DNA of 64,000 nt from Glandiceps talaboti. Its lineage: Eukaryota > Hemichordata > Enteropneusta > Spengelidae. Positions within the stretch are counted from its first letter, which is position 1; every line of letters begins with the position of its first letter. The notes under the pieces are model-generated. The model was not told the DNA's origin. It was given only the letters and a program-made list of their open reading frames with translations, and did not search any database. Where the stretch lies: contig NC_135567.1 of assembly GCF_964340395.1 (NCBI RefSeq), positions 8,630,158 to 8,694,157 on the forward strand. Reading direction: 5' to 3'. Below are positions 38,131 to 48,935 of this stretch, one piece after another. A program made the translations under genes and the position numbers.

Positions 38131-39410
38131 TCAGTCCTGCAGTTCAGGACTTGCAGGTTCCACTGGTTCCTCAGGTTCAGGAGTTGGAGGCTTGACATCA
38201 AATAATTCAGCAAAGGCTGCATAGCTATTATTGACTTCTGGACTATTTCTGTACGCTTCCTTCAACTGTTTTGCTCTCTGGAAGGCACCGTTGAGATCCT
38301 GGAAAACCATCATCATTTTCCCAGTTAAAGTATCCCTTGGGCTTCGTACCACGCAGCTTTCCTCGTGTCCACTGAAGTATGTGCTAATGAGATCTGCGAC
38401 ATGACCATCTTCATCAAAGACTGTCGGAATACCATGTGCTACCGCTTCTAATCCATGGAAAGGCCATTCCGTATGACACGATGGAATGACACAGAGATTC
38501 GTCTCCTGATGATGGTCAGCTAGTCGTTCGGAAGACTCACAAGGATAGACTATAGGAACGACATCTGGAGAATCAATCTTCTCCTTCAAATGATTCAGGA
38601 TTGCTTCCTCATTTTCGGGTAACACTCTGAGGAGATTCCATGCAGGATGAGAACCATTCTGTTCCTTCCATAAGTTTGCAAACTCACCAACAGTTGTTAT
38701 CAGATTGTCCCAGGGTCCTAACGATTCCAGGTCATCCAATTCATTACTGTATGATAATAACACATTCTGTGTGTTATCCTTTGGAGCTGTAATTTCTCGA
38801 TTGAAATACGTCTCGCGTGGTTTCGGCAGCAGCTCTATGTGCCGTGTTTCTATTGGTGGATCTGCAGCTTTGTACACTTCATCGAAGTACTTCTTCATCC
38901 TTGGTCCCAAGGATATCAGAACATCTGCTTCAGCAGCCAATCGCATCATCTGTTGTATCAGACGAATTCTTTCCTTATCAGGTATGAGAAGTGTCGGATC
39001 TTCTGGTTGGAGGTGGTTGATTAGGATCAGTTTTGCATCTTTGAAGACTTTTTCCCTTATATCGGCTGCAGGGTAACCCGTCTCGGGAACATACCCGACA
39101 ACGAATTTGATATTCTGGAGTTTACGAATGACTGGGAAATAGCTTTCATGATAAAGAAGCCATCGCATGTTGGCTGGATCTGATACCGGATCGATTCGTT
39201 TTTTTCTTCGTGGTATCAACAACGTAACTTTACAGTTTGCGGTGTCTATCTTCTGTTTTTCACTACGTTTAACATCAATCACCATACAGAAGACTCGAAG
39301 AATTTCTGGTTTTCTTCTACAGAAGTCTCTCACCAAATCTCTGTGAAATCCCGGAAGACCACACTCATCTTCATCCCAGCTGTCAAACACAAATAATGCA
39401 CCTGGTTCAC
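38131..39410 (-). CDS. Terminal exon: GT4-like glycosyltransferase domain
   Basis: Carries protein residues about 1,290-1,715 and the stop (TGA at 38,131-38,133). The acceptor is GCATATTACAG at 39,411-39,412, phase 1. The N-terminal half has a Rossmann-like start (GALFVFDSWDEDECGLPGF, where GT4 proteins have a glycine-rich loop), KFVVGYVPETGYPAADI and ADVLISLGPRMKKYF. The C-terminal half has SCHTEWPFHGLEAVAHGIPT, the nucleotide-sugar binding motif. The acidic pair reads E-x6-E instead of the usual E-x7-E, so activity is uncertain. It ends in a helical region and an acidic proline-rich tail. The likely role is transfer of a sugar from a nucleotide donor; the acceptor is unknown. No signal peptide or membrane segment is visible, suggesting a cytosolic or nuclear protein. 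Confidence 0.88.
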
Positions 39411-40079
39411 CTGTAATATGCAATAACATGTAAAAATAAGTCTACAGAAGTCAGTGTGGGAAGCACTGATAAAAACAATAAGTTTAGTCAAACACAAATA
39501 AGTGCACCTGGTTCACAAAAATGCAAGCTGTACATTACAGCTGACATTCCCTGGGAGGGAGAGGCTCCTGGGGGGGGGGGGGGGCTACTCCTGTTACTTG
39601 AGTAAACATGTACATATATATATGTGCCGCCACTTGGTCTAAAATGGGGTCTGTTTTTAAGGGTCTACAATGAGGTCAACTTTGCATTGTTTTTTTATTT
39701 ATTCTTGATCCTTTACCAAATCATAACTGTCATTACATGTCCCTAAATGGTAACTCCTAAGGAATATATATTTAGGGCCAAACTTTCATCTTATAAAAAC
39801 CTTTCTATAGAGGCTGCAATGGATTGTATGCTCCCCGGGGAGTTAAGGAAGTATAAAGGGCTGTTGTGCCACTATAGATCTGTGCCAGGGGTAATAATAC
39901 TTCCCAAGGAGTTGAGGAAGTATAAAATGCCATTGTGTCGCTATAGATCCAAGCTAGGGGTAATAATTGTAAAGTAATTTGAGCACAGAGTGAGAAAGCA
40001 CTATATCAAATCCAACATTATAATTAATATTACTATGAATACTAGAGACAGGGGTATGTCAACTAACCTTTTTTCTCAC
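39411..40079 (-). other. Intron with exon-edge copy and a short tandem repeat
   Basis: Donor GTGAGA at 40,078-40,079 and acceptor at 39,411-39,412. Positions 39,487-39,516 repeat about 30 bp of the start of the following exon (CAAACACAAATAAGTGCACC) but have lost the acceptor AG. Two units of about 68 bp containing 'gaggaagtataaa' and 'cgctatagatcc' lie at 39,832-39,970. A G-run lies near 39,573. Confidence 0.75.
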
Positions 40080-41159
40080 CCACATACATATGAGGTGGTG
40101 TCGGAGGTGGTGGAGGTGGGGGTGGGGATTCTGGGTCCCAACGCCGACGTCTTCTTTTGCGTCTGCGTCGCATTTCAAACTCAAATAAGCTGTCTTCATC
40201 ATCGCTAACTTCTTCTTCCGGATCTCTATTGATACGTTTTGGTCTTTTCCTCGGCTTATAGACTTCTACCGGTGATTTTGGTCTCTCATATTTCTTAAAA
40301 TGGACAAAGTCCTCTCTGAGTAAGTCCATGGTTAGGTCAGAAAAGATTCGGCATTTCAGGTAAAATTTGTCGTCTCGAATTTCTTCATCTTCTGTGGGTG
40401 GATCTCCTTGCTGACTTCCAGCTGGGCTGATAACCATCTTGTCTTCTGGTTGGTCTGACACTGATGGCTTGGAGGACGTAGCTGTGTCTTCTGTTGCATG
40501 GTCAGATATCAATACTTCATCAATATCTTTTGTGTCGTCACATGATGACAGTTTAGTCGAAATACTAGCTGATTCGTCTTCATGTTTCTCAGACTCCACA
40601 CTCATAGTAGTTTGTGTTGTTTCCTCTGTAAGCTGTCTTGGTATGTCTTTGTTAGGACATTCTTCTGCCGGCTTCTCAAAAAACGCACTTCCAGGAGCAT
40701 CTTCCATCTTGTCATCACGCTGACTCACATCATCCTCCATATGACTTTCCGATTCACCATCTCCTGATCCTTCCTTGACCTCCGTCTTCCTTTCTCCTGA
40801 ATCTAATATTCCGGAACCTTCTTCCATCTTCTCATTATCAACCATTCCTGGTTTTTCGTTCTTCTCATCTACTCCGGCACTCTTCTCCTCTGTGTCCCCT
40901 TTATCTGATTTCACTTCTTCTCCCTCCTTTTCCTTCTCTTCCTTTTCCGGCTTTGGCTTTGGCACAAATTTCCTCTTTGGTTTCCTAGATTCCGGTAGTT
41001 TTTTTGGTAGTTTCATGATACCTCTAACGTATCTTCTGACCTGTTCCTTTCCTATGCCCATATCAATCGGCAGGAGACTTTTTAGTGACTTTTTGGGATC
41101 TCTATTCCGGAAATTCAAAGGTGTAATGTACCGAAGGTCTTCAAACTGTTTCATATATT
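40080..41159 (-). CDS. Exon: charged linker with basic and polyproline end
   Basis: Residues about 930-1,289. The acceptor has a long T-run ending in ACAG, phase 1; the donor G/GTGAGA is phase 1. It begins YMKQFEDLRYITPLNFRN, followed by a Lys-rich stretch and a long low-complexity Glu/Lys/Ser linker, then a more ordered KFYLKCRIFSDLTMDLL segment. It closes with RRRRKRRRRRW (nuclear-localisation-like) and eight consecutive prolines just before the glycosyltransferase exon. No catalytic domain is visible. The linker probably separates the sensor part from the enzyme part; that is inference. Confidence 0.82.
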
Positions 41160-41239
41160 CTGTAAAAAAAAAAAAGATGAAAAAATAAAATTTATCATAA
41201 TTAATATTTTCCTTGATGAAATGATTATGCTGTAACTAG

Positions 41240-42290
41240 TTTTACAACCCTGGTAACAGAGATGGGGAAATCTGGTCAAATTGACAGTTTCCTATACATT
41301 CAATGTTTTTACTAAGGTTTTATAACCCTGGTAACAGAGAAGGTGAAATCTGGTAAAATTTACAGTTTCCTATACATTCAGTGTTTTACTAAGGTTTTAT
41401 AACCCTGGTAACAGAGAGGGTGAAATCTGGTAAAATTGACAGTTTCCTGTACATTCAGTGTTTTTACTAAGGTTTTAGAACCCTGGTAACAGAGAGGGTG
41501 AAATCTGGTAAAATTTACAGTTTCCTATACATTCAGTGTTTTTACTAAGGTTTTAGAACCATGGTAACAGAGAGGGTGAAATCAGGTAAAATTTACAGTT
41601 TCCTATACATTCAGTGTTTTTACTAAGGTTTTATAACCCTGGTAACAGAGAGGGTGAAATCTGGTAAAATTGACAGTTTCCTGTACATTCAGTGTTTTTA
41701 CTAAGGTTTTAGAACCCTGGTAACTGAGAGGGTGAAATCTGGTAAAATTGACAGTTTCCTATACATTCAGTGTTTTTACTAAGGTTTTATAACCCTGGTA
41801 ACAGAGAGGGTGAAATCTGGTAAAATTTACAGTTTCCTGTACATTCAATGTTTTTACTAAGGTTTTAGAACCCTGGTAACTGAGAGGGTGAAATCTGGTA
41901 AAATTTACAGTTTCCTATACATTCAGTGTTTTTACTATGGTTTTAGAACCCTGGTAACAGAGAGGGTGAAATCTGGTAAAATTTACAGTTTCCTATACAT
42001 TCAATGTTTTTACTAAGGTTTTAGAACCCTGGTAACTGAGAGGGTGAAATCTGGTAAAATTGACAGTTTCCTATACATTCAGTGTTTTTACTATGGTTTT
42101 AGAACCCTGGTAACAGAGAGGGTGAAATCTGGTAAAATTTACAGTTTCCTATACATTCAATGTTTTTACTAAGGTTTTATAACCCTGGTAACAGAGAGGG
42201 TGAAATCTGGTAAAATTGACAGTTTCCTATACATTCAGTGTTTTTATTAAGGATTTATAACCATGGTAACAGAGATGGGGAAAATCTGGA
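41240..42290. repeat. 78-bp tandem array, locus 1
   Basis: About 13 units of 78 bp with CTAAGGTTTTAGAACCCTGG, then TAACAGAGAGGGTGAAATCT. The same family and orientation as 56,875-58,880. On the sense (minus) strand each unit reads CACCCTCTCTGTTACCAG/GG, a good match to a 3' splice site. Confidence 0.96.
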
Positions 42291-42339
42291 TATCTAACAT
42301 TTACAGTTTTATGTGTATTCACTGTTTGATGTTTGATTA

Positions 42340-42840
42340 GTAAACCCAACACTATTTCAAGTGTGGCTGTACTTAAGTTAACAGTATTATGAATGTTGCT
42401 GTACTTCAGTTAACATTATTTCAAGTGGTTGTACTTAAGTTAACACTATTTCAAATGTGGCTGTACTTAACACTATTTCAAATTTGGCTGTACTCAAGTT
42501 AACACTATTTCAAATGTGGCTGTACTTAAGTTGACACTATTTCAAATGTGGCTGTAATTAAATTAACACTATTTCAAATGTGGCTGTAATTAAGTTAATA
42601 CTATTTCATATGTGGCTGTACTTTAGTCAACACTTTCACATGTGGTTCTTCAGTTAACACTTTCAAATGTGGTTGTACTTAAGTTAACACTATTTCACAT
42701 CTTTCAGGTACTTAAGTTAACACAATTTCAAACGTGACTGTAATTATGTCAACACTATTATGAATGTGGCTGTACTTAAGTTAACACTATTTCAAATGTG
42801 GCTGTAATTAAGTCAACACTATTTCATATGTGTTTGTACT
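42340..42840. repeat. 32-bp tandem array next to a splice donor
   Basis: Units of about 32 bp: CTGTACTTAAGTTAACACTA then TTTCAAATGTGG. The minus-strand unit resembles the sequence just downstream of the donor of exon 42,997-43,245 (GTAAGTACAGCTGTATTTGA and 'aaatagcgttgac'), so the array seems to derive from the donor-adjacent intron sequence. Confidence 0.88.
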
Positions 42841-42841
42841 T

Positions 42842-42935
42842 ACCTTCGACATTGTCTTTGAGTTCTTTAACCCTAACAATATTACTTCCTGACTCTCAGC
42901 AGAGATTATAACTGTCTGGTGTCACTATCAAACTC
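42842..42935 (-). pseudogene. Decayed duplicate of an exon 3' end (copy A)
   Basis: The minus strand reads ACACCAGACAGTTATAATCT and onward to GAACTCAAAGACAATG followed by a donor GAAG/GTAAGTAC. It is collinear with the last 85 bp of exon 42,997-43,245 (ACACCAGACATAGAGTCATA ... GAACTCAAAGATGATATC/donor). In the parent frame it has several stop codons. The donor is preserved. Confidence 0.75.
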
Positions 42936-42996
42936 AACTCTATTATGAATATTGTTGTACGTAAGTCAACGCTATTTCAAATACAGCTGTACTTAC

Positions 42997-43245
42997 CACC
43001 GATATCATCTTTGAGTTCTTCTGTTCTGGCAATAATAAACTTCCTAACTCCCAGCAAAGATATGACTCTATGTCTGGTGTGAAGAATTAACAGTAGACTA
43101 GGTGTCATCTTGACCAGTAACTGCATAATGACAGTCAGAGAACGTGCTTTGTGTTTGGTCCATTTCTCCGCTTGAAAATATGTGGGCAGATATTTGTGTG
43201 TGTCTTTGAACTCATAATTAGCTTCCACACTTAGGACCAGAACAA
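42997..43245 (-). CDS. Exon: unrecognised conserved-looking segment
   Basis: Residues about 847-929. The acceptor TTTCTTTACAG is phase 1; the donor GGTG/GTAAGT is phase 1. It encodes VVLVLSVEANYEFKDTHKYL and onward through a hydrophobic stretch (LTVIMQLLVKMTPSLLLIL) to RTEELKDDIG. The hydrophobic run is too irregular to call a membrane helix firmly. No family recognised. Two decayed copies of its 3' end occur nearby (42,842 and 43,930). Confidence 0.8.
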
Positions 43246-43799
43246 CTGTAAAGAAATGGTTATAACAATACATAATTCAAGCGTCTAGTCATGCTATCTT
43301 ATGGTTACAACAATACATGGTTCAAGCGTCTAGTCATTCTATCTCATAGTTATAACAATACATGATTCAAGCGTCTAGTCATTCTATCTCATAGTTATAA
43401 CAATATATAATTCAAGCGTCTAGTCACGCTATCTGTTTAGGTTTTTACCATTGATATACTGTGAATCAAAGTGGGCTAAGAAGCCATTGAGGCTTTTAAA
43501 GATCCCTTAAGTTACTGTTCGGAGGTGGTTATCAATACATGACTTAAAATGATGAAAGTGGCCATATGGATGAGGATTAGGTATTTATTTTAGATTTTTA
43601 ATTTATAAAACAATTTTATCATGACTTCTACTTAAAAAATCAATGTGAAACAACATAGACCAGGTCCTTGTTTGTAACTCAATGAATTGCAAAAGCAAAA
43701 TAAATGTTGTGTGAAATGTTTGTGTATTATTGTACATACACATACAAACACTTTGATACAGTTTTTGGATTTTTGCAATGTATTTAAGTGACAAACACA

Positions 43800-43922
43800 G
43801 AAAATTCTTACATTACACCTTATTTAAACTATTGTGGTGGTAATATTACAATGTATTTAAATGACAAACACAGAAAATTCGTACATTACACCTTATTTAA
43901 ACTATTGTGGTGGTAATATTAC
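43800..43922. repeat. Direct duplication of about 70 bp
   Basis: Two almost identical adjacent copies containing GACAAACACAGAAAATTC and 'ttatttaaactattgtggtggtaatatta'-type sequence (described by positions 43,790-43,855 and 43,857-43,922). Confidence 0.85.
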
Positions 43923-43929
43923 TGTTGAT

Positions 43930-43990
43930 GCATACCTTCAATGACATTACAATTACTTCCTGGTATTCTTAGAAAAGTTGGTTGTCTGGT
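43930..43990 (-). pseudogene. Decayed duplicate of an exon 3' end (copy B)
   Basis: The minus strand reads ATACCAGACAACCAACTTTT, then CCAGGAAGTAATTGTAATGT and CATTGAAG/GTATGC. It is a shorter, more decayed relative of copy A and of the exon at 42,997-43,245, still ending in a donor-like GTATGC. Confidence 0.55.
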
Positions 43991-44039
43991 ATGGCTTCCT
44001 TGACATTTTTTGATTTGTATAAAAAATTATGTCATCGGA

Positions 44040-44360
44040 TCTTTTTAACATGACGGATTATTGTATTAGTGGTTCAAGTGCGACTTTCGTGACTTGGTGA
44101 GCCAGCAAGTCGGGTGTCATAAAAATTGTTTGCATCTCTAAAGCTATTTACAATGTCACTGTTGATAATGGGTCAGTAAAATTGATAACAACTGATATGG
44201 CATTAGGGGCTTCACACTTAGATACTGAGCTTAGCTTTGCCTGATGTGTTATGTAATAGTGCTTTATCACATTTGTAAATATTGCCAACAAACATTATTC
44301 AGTGATAAGAAAGATAAGAAACCCCACTTCCTTAGTTAATGGCTCAATTCTGTAATGCAG
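44040..44360 (+). repeat. Dispersed repeat, copy 1
   Basis: Collinear with 56,510-56,830 in the same orientation: shared GGGTGTCATAAAA, TTGTTTGCATCTCTAAAGCT, TTGATAACAACTGATAT and 'tgtgttatgtaa' blocks. Class unknown; it has no coding capacity. Confidence 0.75.
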
Positions 44361-44384
44361 GAAGACAAAAATATAGAAAAACAG

Positions 44385-44466
44385 ACAAAGATAGATAGAC
44401 AGACAGACAGATAGACTGACAAATAAACAGACATGCAGATCAACAGACAAACAGACATGCAGATCA

Positions 44467-44529
<63 letters not shown>

Positions 44530-44538
44530 TGCAGATCA

Positions 44539-44609
<71 letters not shown>

Positions 44610-44611
44610 GC
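44385..44611. repeat. (CAGA)n microsatellite
   Basis: Long CAGA tetranucleotide run with interspersed CATGCAGATCAA. Frames on both strands are artefacts. Confidence 0.95.
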
Positions 44612-44819
44612 TCGATTCTGTAATGGTCATATCTTGAATCCAGCTTTGAGTTCAGTCAATTTCAAATTATAATTTTTATTTATGCTTCAGTAAATATGAG
44701 AGACTTTTAATGAAGCAAAATAAATGTCACCCAAAAATTGTATAAATTCAGTTTGTGCCCCTTTAATAAAAACTGGAATTTTAAAAATTCATATATCATA
44801 AAAAAAAATGTTGACATAC

Positions 44820-44871
44820 CTTTAGATTCAGTTGTAAAATCTTCTGTTGCAAGGATTTCTTCAGTGTTTAC
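44820..44871 (-). CDS. Small exon (52 nt)
   Basis: The acceptor CTTTCATCAG is phase 0 and the donor AAAG/GTATGT is phase 1. It encodes VNTEEILATEDFTTESK. Supported mainly by exact phase agreement with both neighbours; the acidic composition matches the preceding exon. Confidence 0.7.
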
Positions 44872-44909
44872 CTGATGAAAGAAGAGATGATTTTTTTATT
44901 AAATGACAA

Positions 44910-45425
44910 ATTAACTCTAAAGTGTAGCACAGTTAGGTAAATTTTGTCAACCACATTCACAAAATCTCGGAAACTGCACAGTTAGCTAACTTTGTTGACC
45001 ACATTCACACAGAAACTGCAGAGTTTGGTATATTTTCTAAATCACATTAACAGAGAAACTGCACAGTTAGGTAAATTTTGTAGACCACATTCACATAGTC
45101 ATAGAAACTGCACAGTTAGGTAAAGTTTGTCAATAACAATGACAGAAACTGCACAGTTAGGCAAATTTTGTCAACAATGATAGACAAACTGCACAGTTAG
45201 GTAAATTATGTCAAGAACATTGATAGAGAAACTGCACAGTTAGGTAAATTTTCTAAATCACATTAACAGAGAAACTGCACAGTTACATAAATTTTGTCAA
45301 TAACAATGGCAGAGAAACTGAACAATAAGTTAAATTTTGTCAACCATATTGACCGAGAAACTGCACAGTTAGGTAAATTTTATCAACCATATTGACCAAG
45401 AAACTACACAGTTTGGTAAACTTGT
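44910..45425. repeat. Irregular tandem array of about 40-50 bp units
   Basis: About 10 diverged units containing GAAACTGCACAGTTAGGTAA followed by ATTTTGTCAACCACATT-like sequence. Unit length varies through indels. Confidence 0.9.
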
Positions 45426-45564
45426 TACAAAATTTTCAAAGTTAAAGCAAAGCGGCGCATTAACTATATGGGTAAATTTCATAATCTGCAAGTTGAATCA
45501 CCAACAAATAACACGACTGGGTAGAAATACTACTGATCACTTGATCAAATTTATAAACTAAAAT

Positions 45565-45730
45565 GTGTTAGACTTCAACAATTACTAGTAACATACATCT
45601 GTGTCTGAGTCAACTAAAGTGTGTTAGACTTTAACAATTACTAGTAACATACATCTGTGTCCGAGTCAACTAAAGTGTGTTAAACTTCAATAATTACTAG
45701 TAACATACATCTGTGTCCGAGTCAAAGATC
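45565..45730. repeat. 56-bp tandem repeat overlapping an exon 3' border
   Basis: Three copies at exact 56-bp spacing (donor-containing ACATACATCTGTGTCCGAGT at about 45,591, 45,647 and 45,703). The rightmost copy is the real end of exon 45,709-45,812 with its donor GTATGT. The other two reproduce the last bases of the exon plus the donor inside the intron. Confidence 0.92.
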
Positions 45731-45812
45731 AGTTCATCATCACTCAGCCTTAAATCATCAAAATATTCAATGTCTGAATCTCTTTTCATTGATATAGGAC
45801 TTCCACCATCTC
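45709..45812 (-). CDS. Exon: acidic segment
   Basis: 104 nt, acceptor GATCATTTTAG phase 1, donor ACAGAT/GTATGT phase 0. It encodes DGGSPISMKRDSDIEYFDDL then RLSDDELIFDSDTD, an acidic linker with possible casein-kinase-2-like serine sites (SDDE, SDTD). The other two frames contain stops, which fixes the phase. Confidence 0.78.
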
Positions 45813-46030
45813 CTAAAATGATCAAAACAGAAAGATAACATGAATCGTCAAATTCAGTGTCTAATCTGGGCGCCGATTAATCTCTTAAAAACATGAACTA
45901 CTACACATAAAATTCATCATACCAGTTAGAACAAAAAATATGGAATATATACTCTGGTCATTCTCCATCATGACAATATGCGTCTATATCACAACTATGG
46001 GTGTCTACATCATCCGTTCTGCTGTGTTCG

Positions 46031-46258
46031 AAATATCGCCAAAACATTCAAAATTACCATTACTTTCCTAGCTTTCTCTTTGATATTACTGGCACTGGTT
46101 TAATTCTGTTATTTCTCCAATATTTCTCTTCTTTCAGCCAGAAAATACTCTTGACCTATGGGTTGTCACTACTCATCTTATAGTGACAAAGACCCCTTAG
46201 GTCACTCATATTTTCCTTGATGACTGAACGAAGAAAAAATTAGAGAAATAACATCTAA
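46031..46258. mobile_element. Palindromic MITE, copy 2
   Basis: Collinear with 17,605-17,815. The core palindrome runs from TGTTATTTCTCCAAT (about 46,108) to ATTAGAGAAATAACA (about 46,257), with an inner hairpin GAAAATACTCTTGACC/GGGTTGTCACTA versus TAGTGACAAAGACCCCTTAG/GTCA. It lies in the intron between exons 45,709 and 46,890. Confidence 0.8.
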
Positions 46259-46344
46259 ATATCAGTTATATTTGATATAATGACGATTACTTATAATGAT
46301 AAATACATTTAATTTGTGGAGTGATGTTAGTGGAATGGTTAGAG

Positions 46345-46364
46345 TGATAGACAGACAGACAGAC

Positions 46365-46444
<80 letters not shown>

Positions 46445-46528
46445 TGACAGACAGACAGACAGGCAAGCAGATATAGACAGAGTCAGACAGACATAGACAG
46501 AGTCAGACAGAGAGACAGACAGACAGAC

Positions 46529-46591
<63 letters not shown>

Positions 46592-46647
46592 TGGACATTG
46601 ACAGACAGAGGTAGATAGACAGATGGACAGACAGACAGATGAACTCT

Positions 46648-46725
<78 letters not shown>

Positions 46726-46800
46726 TGGACATTGACAGACAGAGGTAGATAGACAGATGGACAGACAGACAGATGAACTCTGACAGACAGACAGACAGGC

Positions 46801-46843
<43 letters not shown>

Positions 46844-46856
46844 TAGATAGAGTGAT
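46345..46856. repeat. (CAGA)n microsatellite with internal duplication
   Basis: CAGA run interrupted by a block ACAGATGGACATTGACAGAC with 'agaggtagatagacagatgg' that occurs twice (about 46,587 and 46,721), so part of the run was duplicated in tandem by about 135 bp. Confidence 0.95.
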
Positions 46857-46889
46857 AGAGAGATATTATAATAGTGTATATTAACTTAC

Positions 46890-47053
46890 GTCTTATGAAG
46901 AAATATTCACAATCCTTAAACTTCTCTTCATCATAGGTTGCTATCAGTCGTAGTGGAATACCAACCTTATTGGCAATATCCTTCATTTCATCAGTTAAGA
47001 ATAATGGTTCCAACTCTCTGGCAAAATACCTAGACCTCATGCATGCCTGGAAC
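46890..47053 (-). CDS. Exon: conserved-looking helical/strand segment
   Basis: 164 nt. The acceptor TTTAAATTCAG is phase 2; the donor AGAC/GTAAGT is phase 1. It encodes FQACMRSRYFARELEPLFLT followed by DEMKDIANKVGIPLRLIATY and DEEKFKDCEYFFIR. It reads as a globular fragment continuing from the end of the previous exon (LREL FKIGVQKALADELD). Family not recognised. Confidence 0.82.
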
Positions 47054-47249
47054 CTGAATTTAAAAAACAAAACAAAAAAAAACCCAACTGATTCAGAAAT
47101 GCTAACTTTTCAGAAATTGTGTTTAACTAAAGTGAAGCAAAAGACAGATTGATTTCATCTTAAATAAAATTGAGAGGTCAGAGGTCAATTCAGTGTGCTA
47201 AGAGGTCAGAGGTCAATTTAGTGCGCTAAGAGGTCCAAAACCACTGATA

Positions 47250-48640
47250 GGGATCCCCAGTAAAATGACTGGAGAACACAGGTAGATTTTACCTACTTAC
47301 CACCCTTAATAAAAACACTAGTAGGGAACCCTGGTAAAATGACATGGGAACTCAGGTAGATTTTACCTACTTACCACCCTTAACAAAAACAGCGGTAGAG
47401 AACCCTGGTAAAATGACTGGGGAACTCAGGTAGGTTTTACCTACTTACCACCCTTAACAAAAACACTAGTAGGCAACCCTGGCAAATGACATGGGAACTG
47501 AGATAGATTTTACCTACTTACCACCTTTAACAAAAACACTGGTAGGGAACCCCGGTAAAAAGACAGGGGAACTCAGATAGATTTTACCTACTTACTGCCC
47601 TTAACAAAACCACTGGTAGGGAACCCTGGTAAAATGGCAGGGGAACTCAGGTAGATTTTACCTACTTACCACCCTTAACAAAAACACTGGTATTGAACCC
47701 TGGCAAAATGACTGGAGAACTCAGGTAGATTTTACCTACTTACCACCCTTAACAAAAACACTGGTAGGGAACCCTGGTAAAATGACAGGGGAACTCAGGT
47801 AGATTTTACCTACTTACCACCCTTAACAAAAACACTGGTAGGGAACCCTGGTAAAATGACAGGGGAACTCAGGTAGATTTTACCTACTTACCACCCTTAA
47901 CAAAAACACTGGTAGGGAACCCTGGTAAAATGACAGGGGTACTCAGGTAGATTTTACCTACTTACCACCCTTAACAAAAACACTGGTAGGAAACCCTGGT
48001 AAAATGACAGGGGAACTCAGGTAGATTTTACCTACTTACCACCCTTAACAAAAACACTGGTAGGGAACCCTGGTAAAATGACAGGGGAACTCAGGTAGAT
48101 TTTACCTACTTACCACCCTTAACAAAAACACTGGTAGGGAACCCTGGTAAAATGACAGGGGTACTCAGGTAGATTTTACCTACTTACCACCCTTAACAAA
48201 AACACTGGTAAGGAACCCTGGTAAAATGACTGGGGACCTCAGGTAGATTTTACCTACTTACCACCCTTAACAAAAACACTGGTAGGGAACCCTAGTAAAA
48301 TGACAGGGGAACTCAGGTAGATTTTACCTACTTACCACCCTTAACAAAAACACTGGTAGGGAACCCTGGTAAAATGACAGGGGACCTCAGGTAGATTTTA
48401 CCTACTTACCACCCTTAACAAAAACACTGGTAGGGAACCCTAGTAAAATGACAGGGGAACTCAAGTAGATTTTACCTACTACCACCCTTAACAAAAACAC
48501 TGGTAGGGAACCCTGGTAAAATGACAGGGGACCTCAGGGAGATTTTACCAACTTACCACCCTTAACAAAAACACTGGTAGGGAACCCTGGTAAAATGACA
48601 GGGGAACTCAGGTAGATTTTACCAACTTACTGCCCTTAAC
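47250..48640. repeat. 74-bp tandem array
   Basis: About 18 units of 74 bp: GGTAGGGAACCCTGGTAAAA, then TGACAGGGGAACTCAGGTAG, then ATTTTACCTACTTACCACCC. On the gene's sense strand every unit contains GGTG/GTAAGTAGG, a near-perfect 5' splice site. It fills most of the intron between exons 46,890 and 49,048. Confidence 0.97.
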
Positions 48641-48935
48641 ACTTGTACTACAAGTGTAGTGTATCCTACAAGTTGTAGGATACTTGTAGATAGTAAAATT
48701 GCACTAGTTCTCTAAAATAGAGTCATAAAAATTGGTAAATCTGGTTTACAAGAGGTCTGCTCTACTTTGGGGTGAGGAATTCTGGGAAACAAAATGGTAA
48801 ACACCTCTAACCTTACCCACAAATGCTTCAAGTAGTGTTTAGCGCCAAACTGTTTGTGTTTCCCAGAATGCCCCGCACCAGTGTACACCAGACCTCTTTA
48901 TTCACTATTTTAAAATCACATGCCTTAGTAGCTCT

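Larger units (their letters stand above)
41165..42996 (-). other. Intron filled by two tandem arrays and a decayed exon copy
   Basis: From left to right: the 78-bp array (41,240-42,290), a 32-bp array (about 42,340-42,840) and a decayed copy of the 3' end of the exon at 42,997 (about 42,842-42,935). Donor GTAAGT at 42,991-42,996. Confidence 0.8.

Noticed and set aside
44295-46732. Ser-Val-Cys-Leu repeat frames
   Set aside because: Translations of (CAGA)n microsatellites. The real exon at 46,890-47,053 is only accidentally continuous with one of them.
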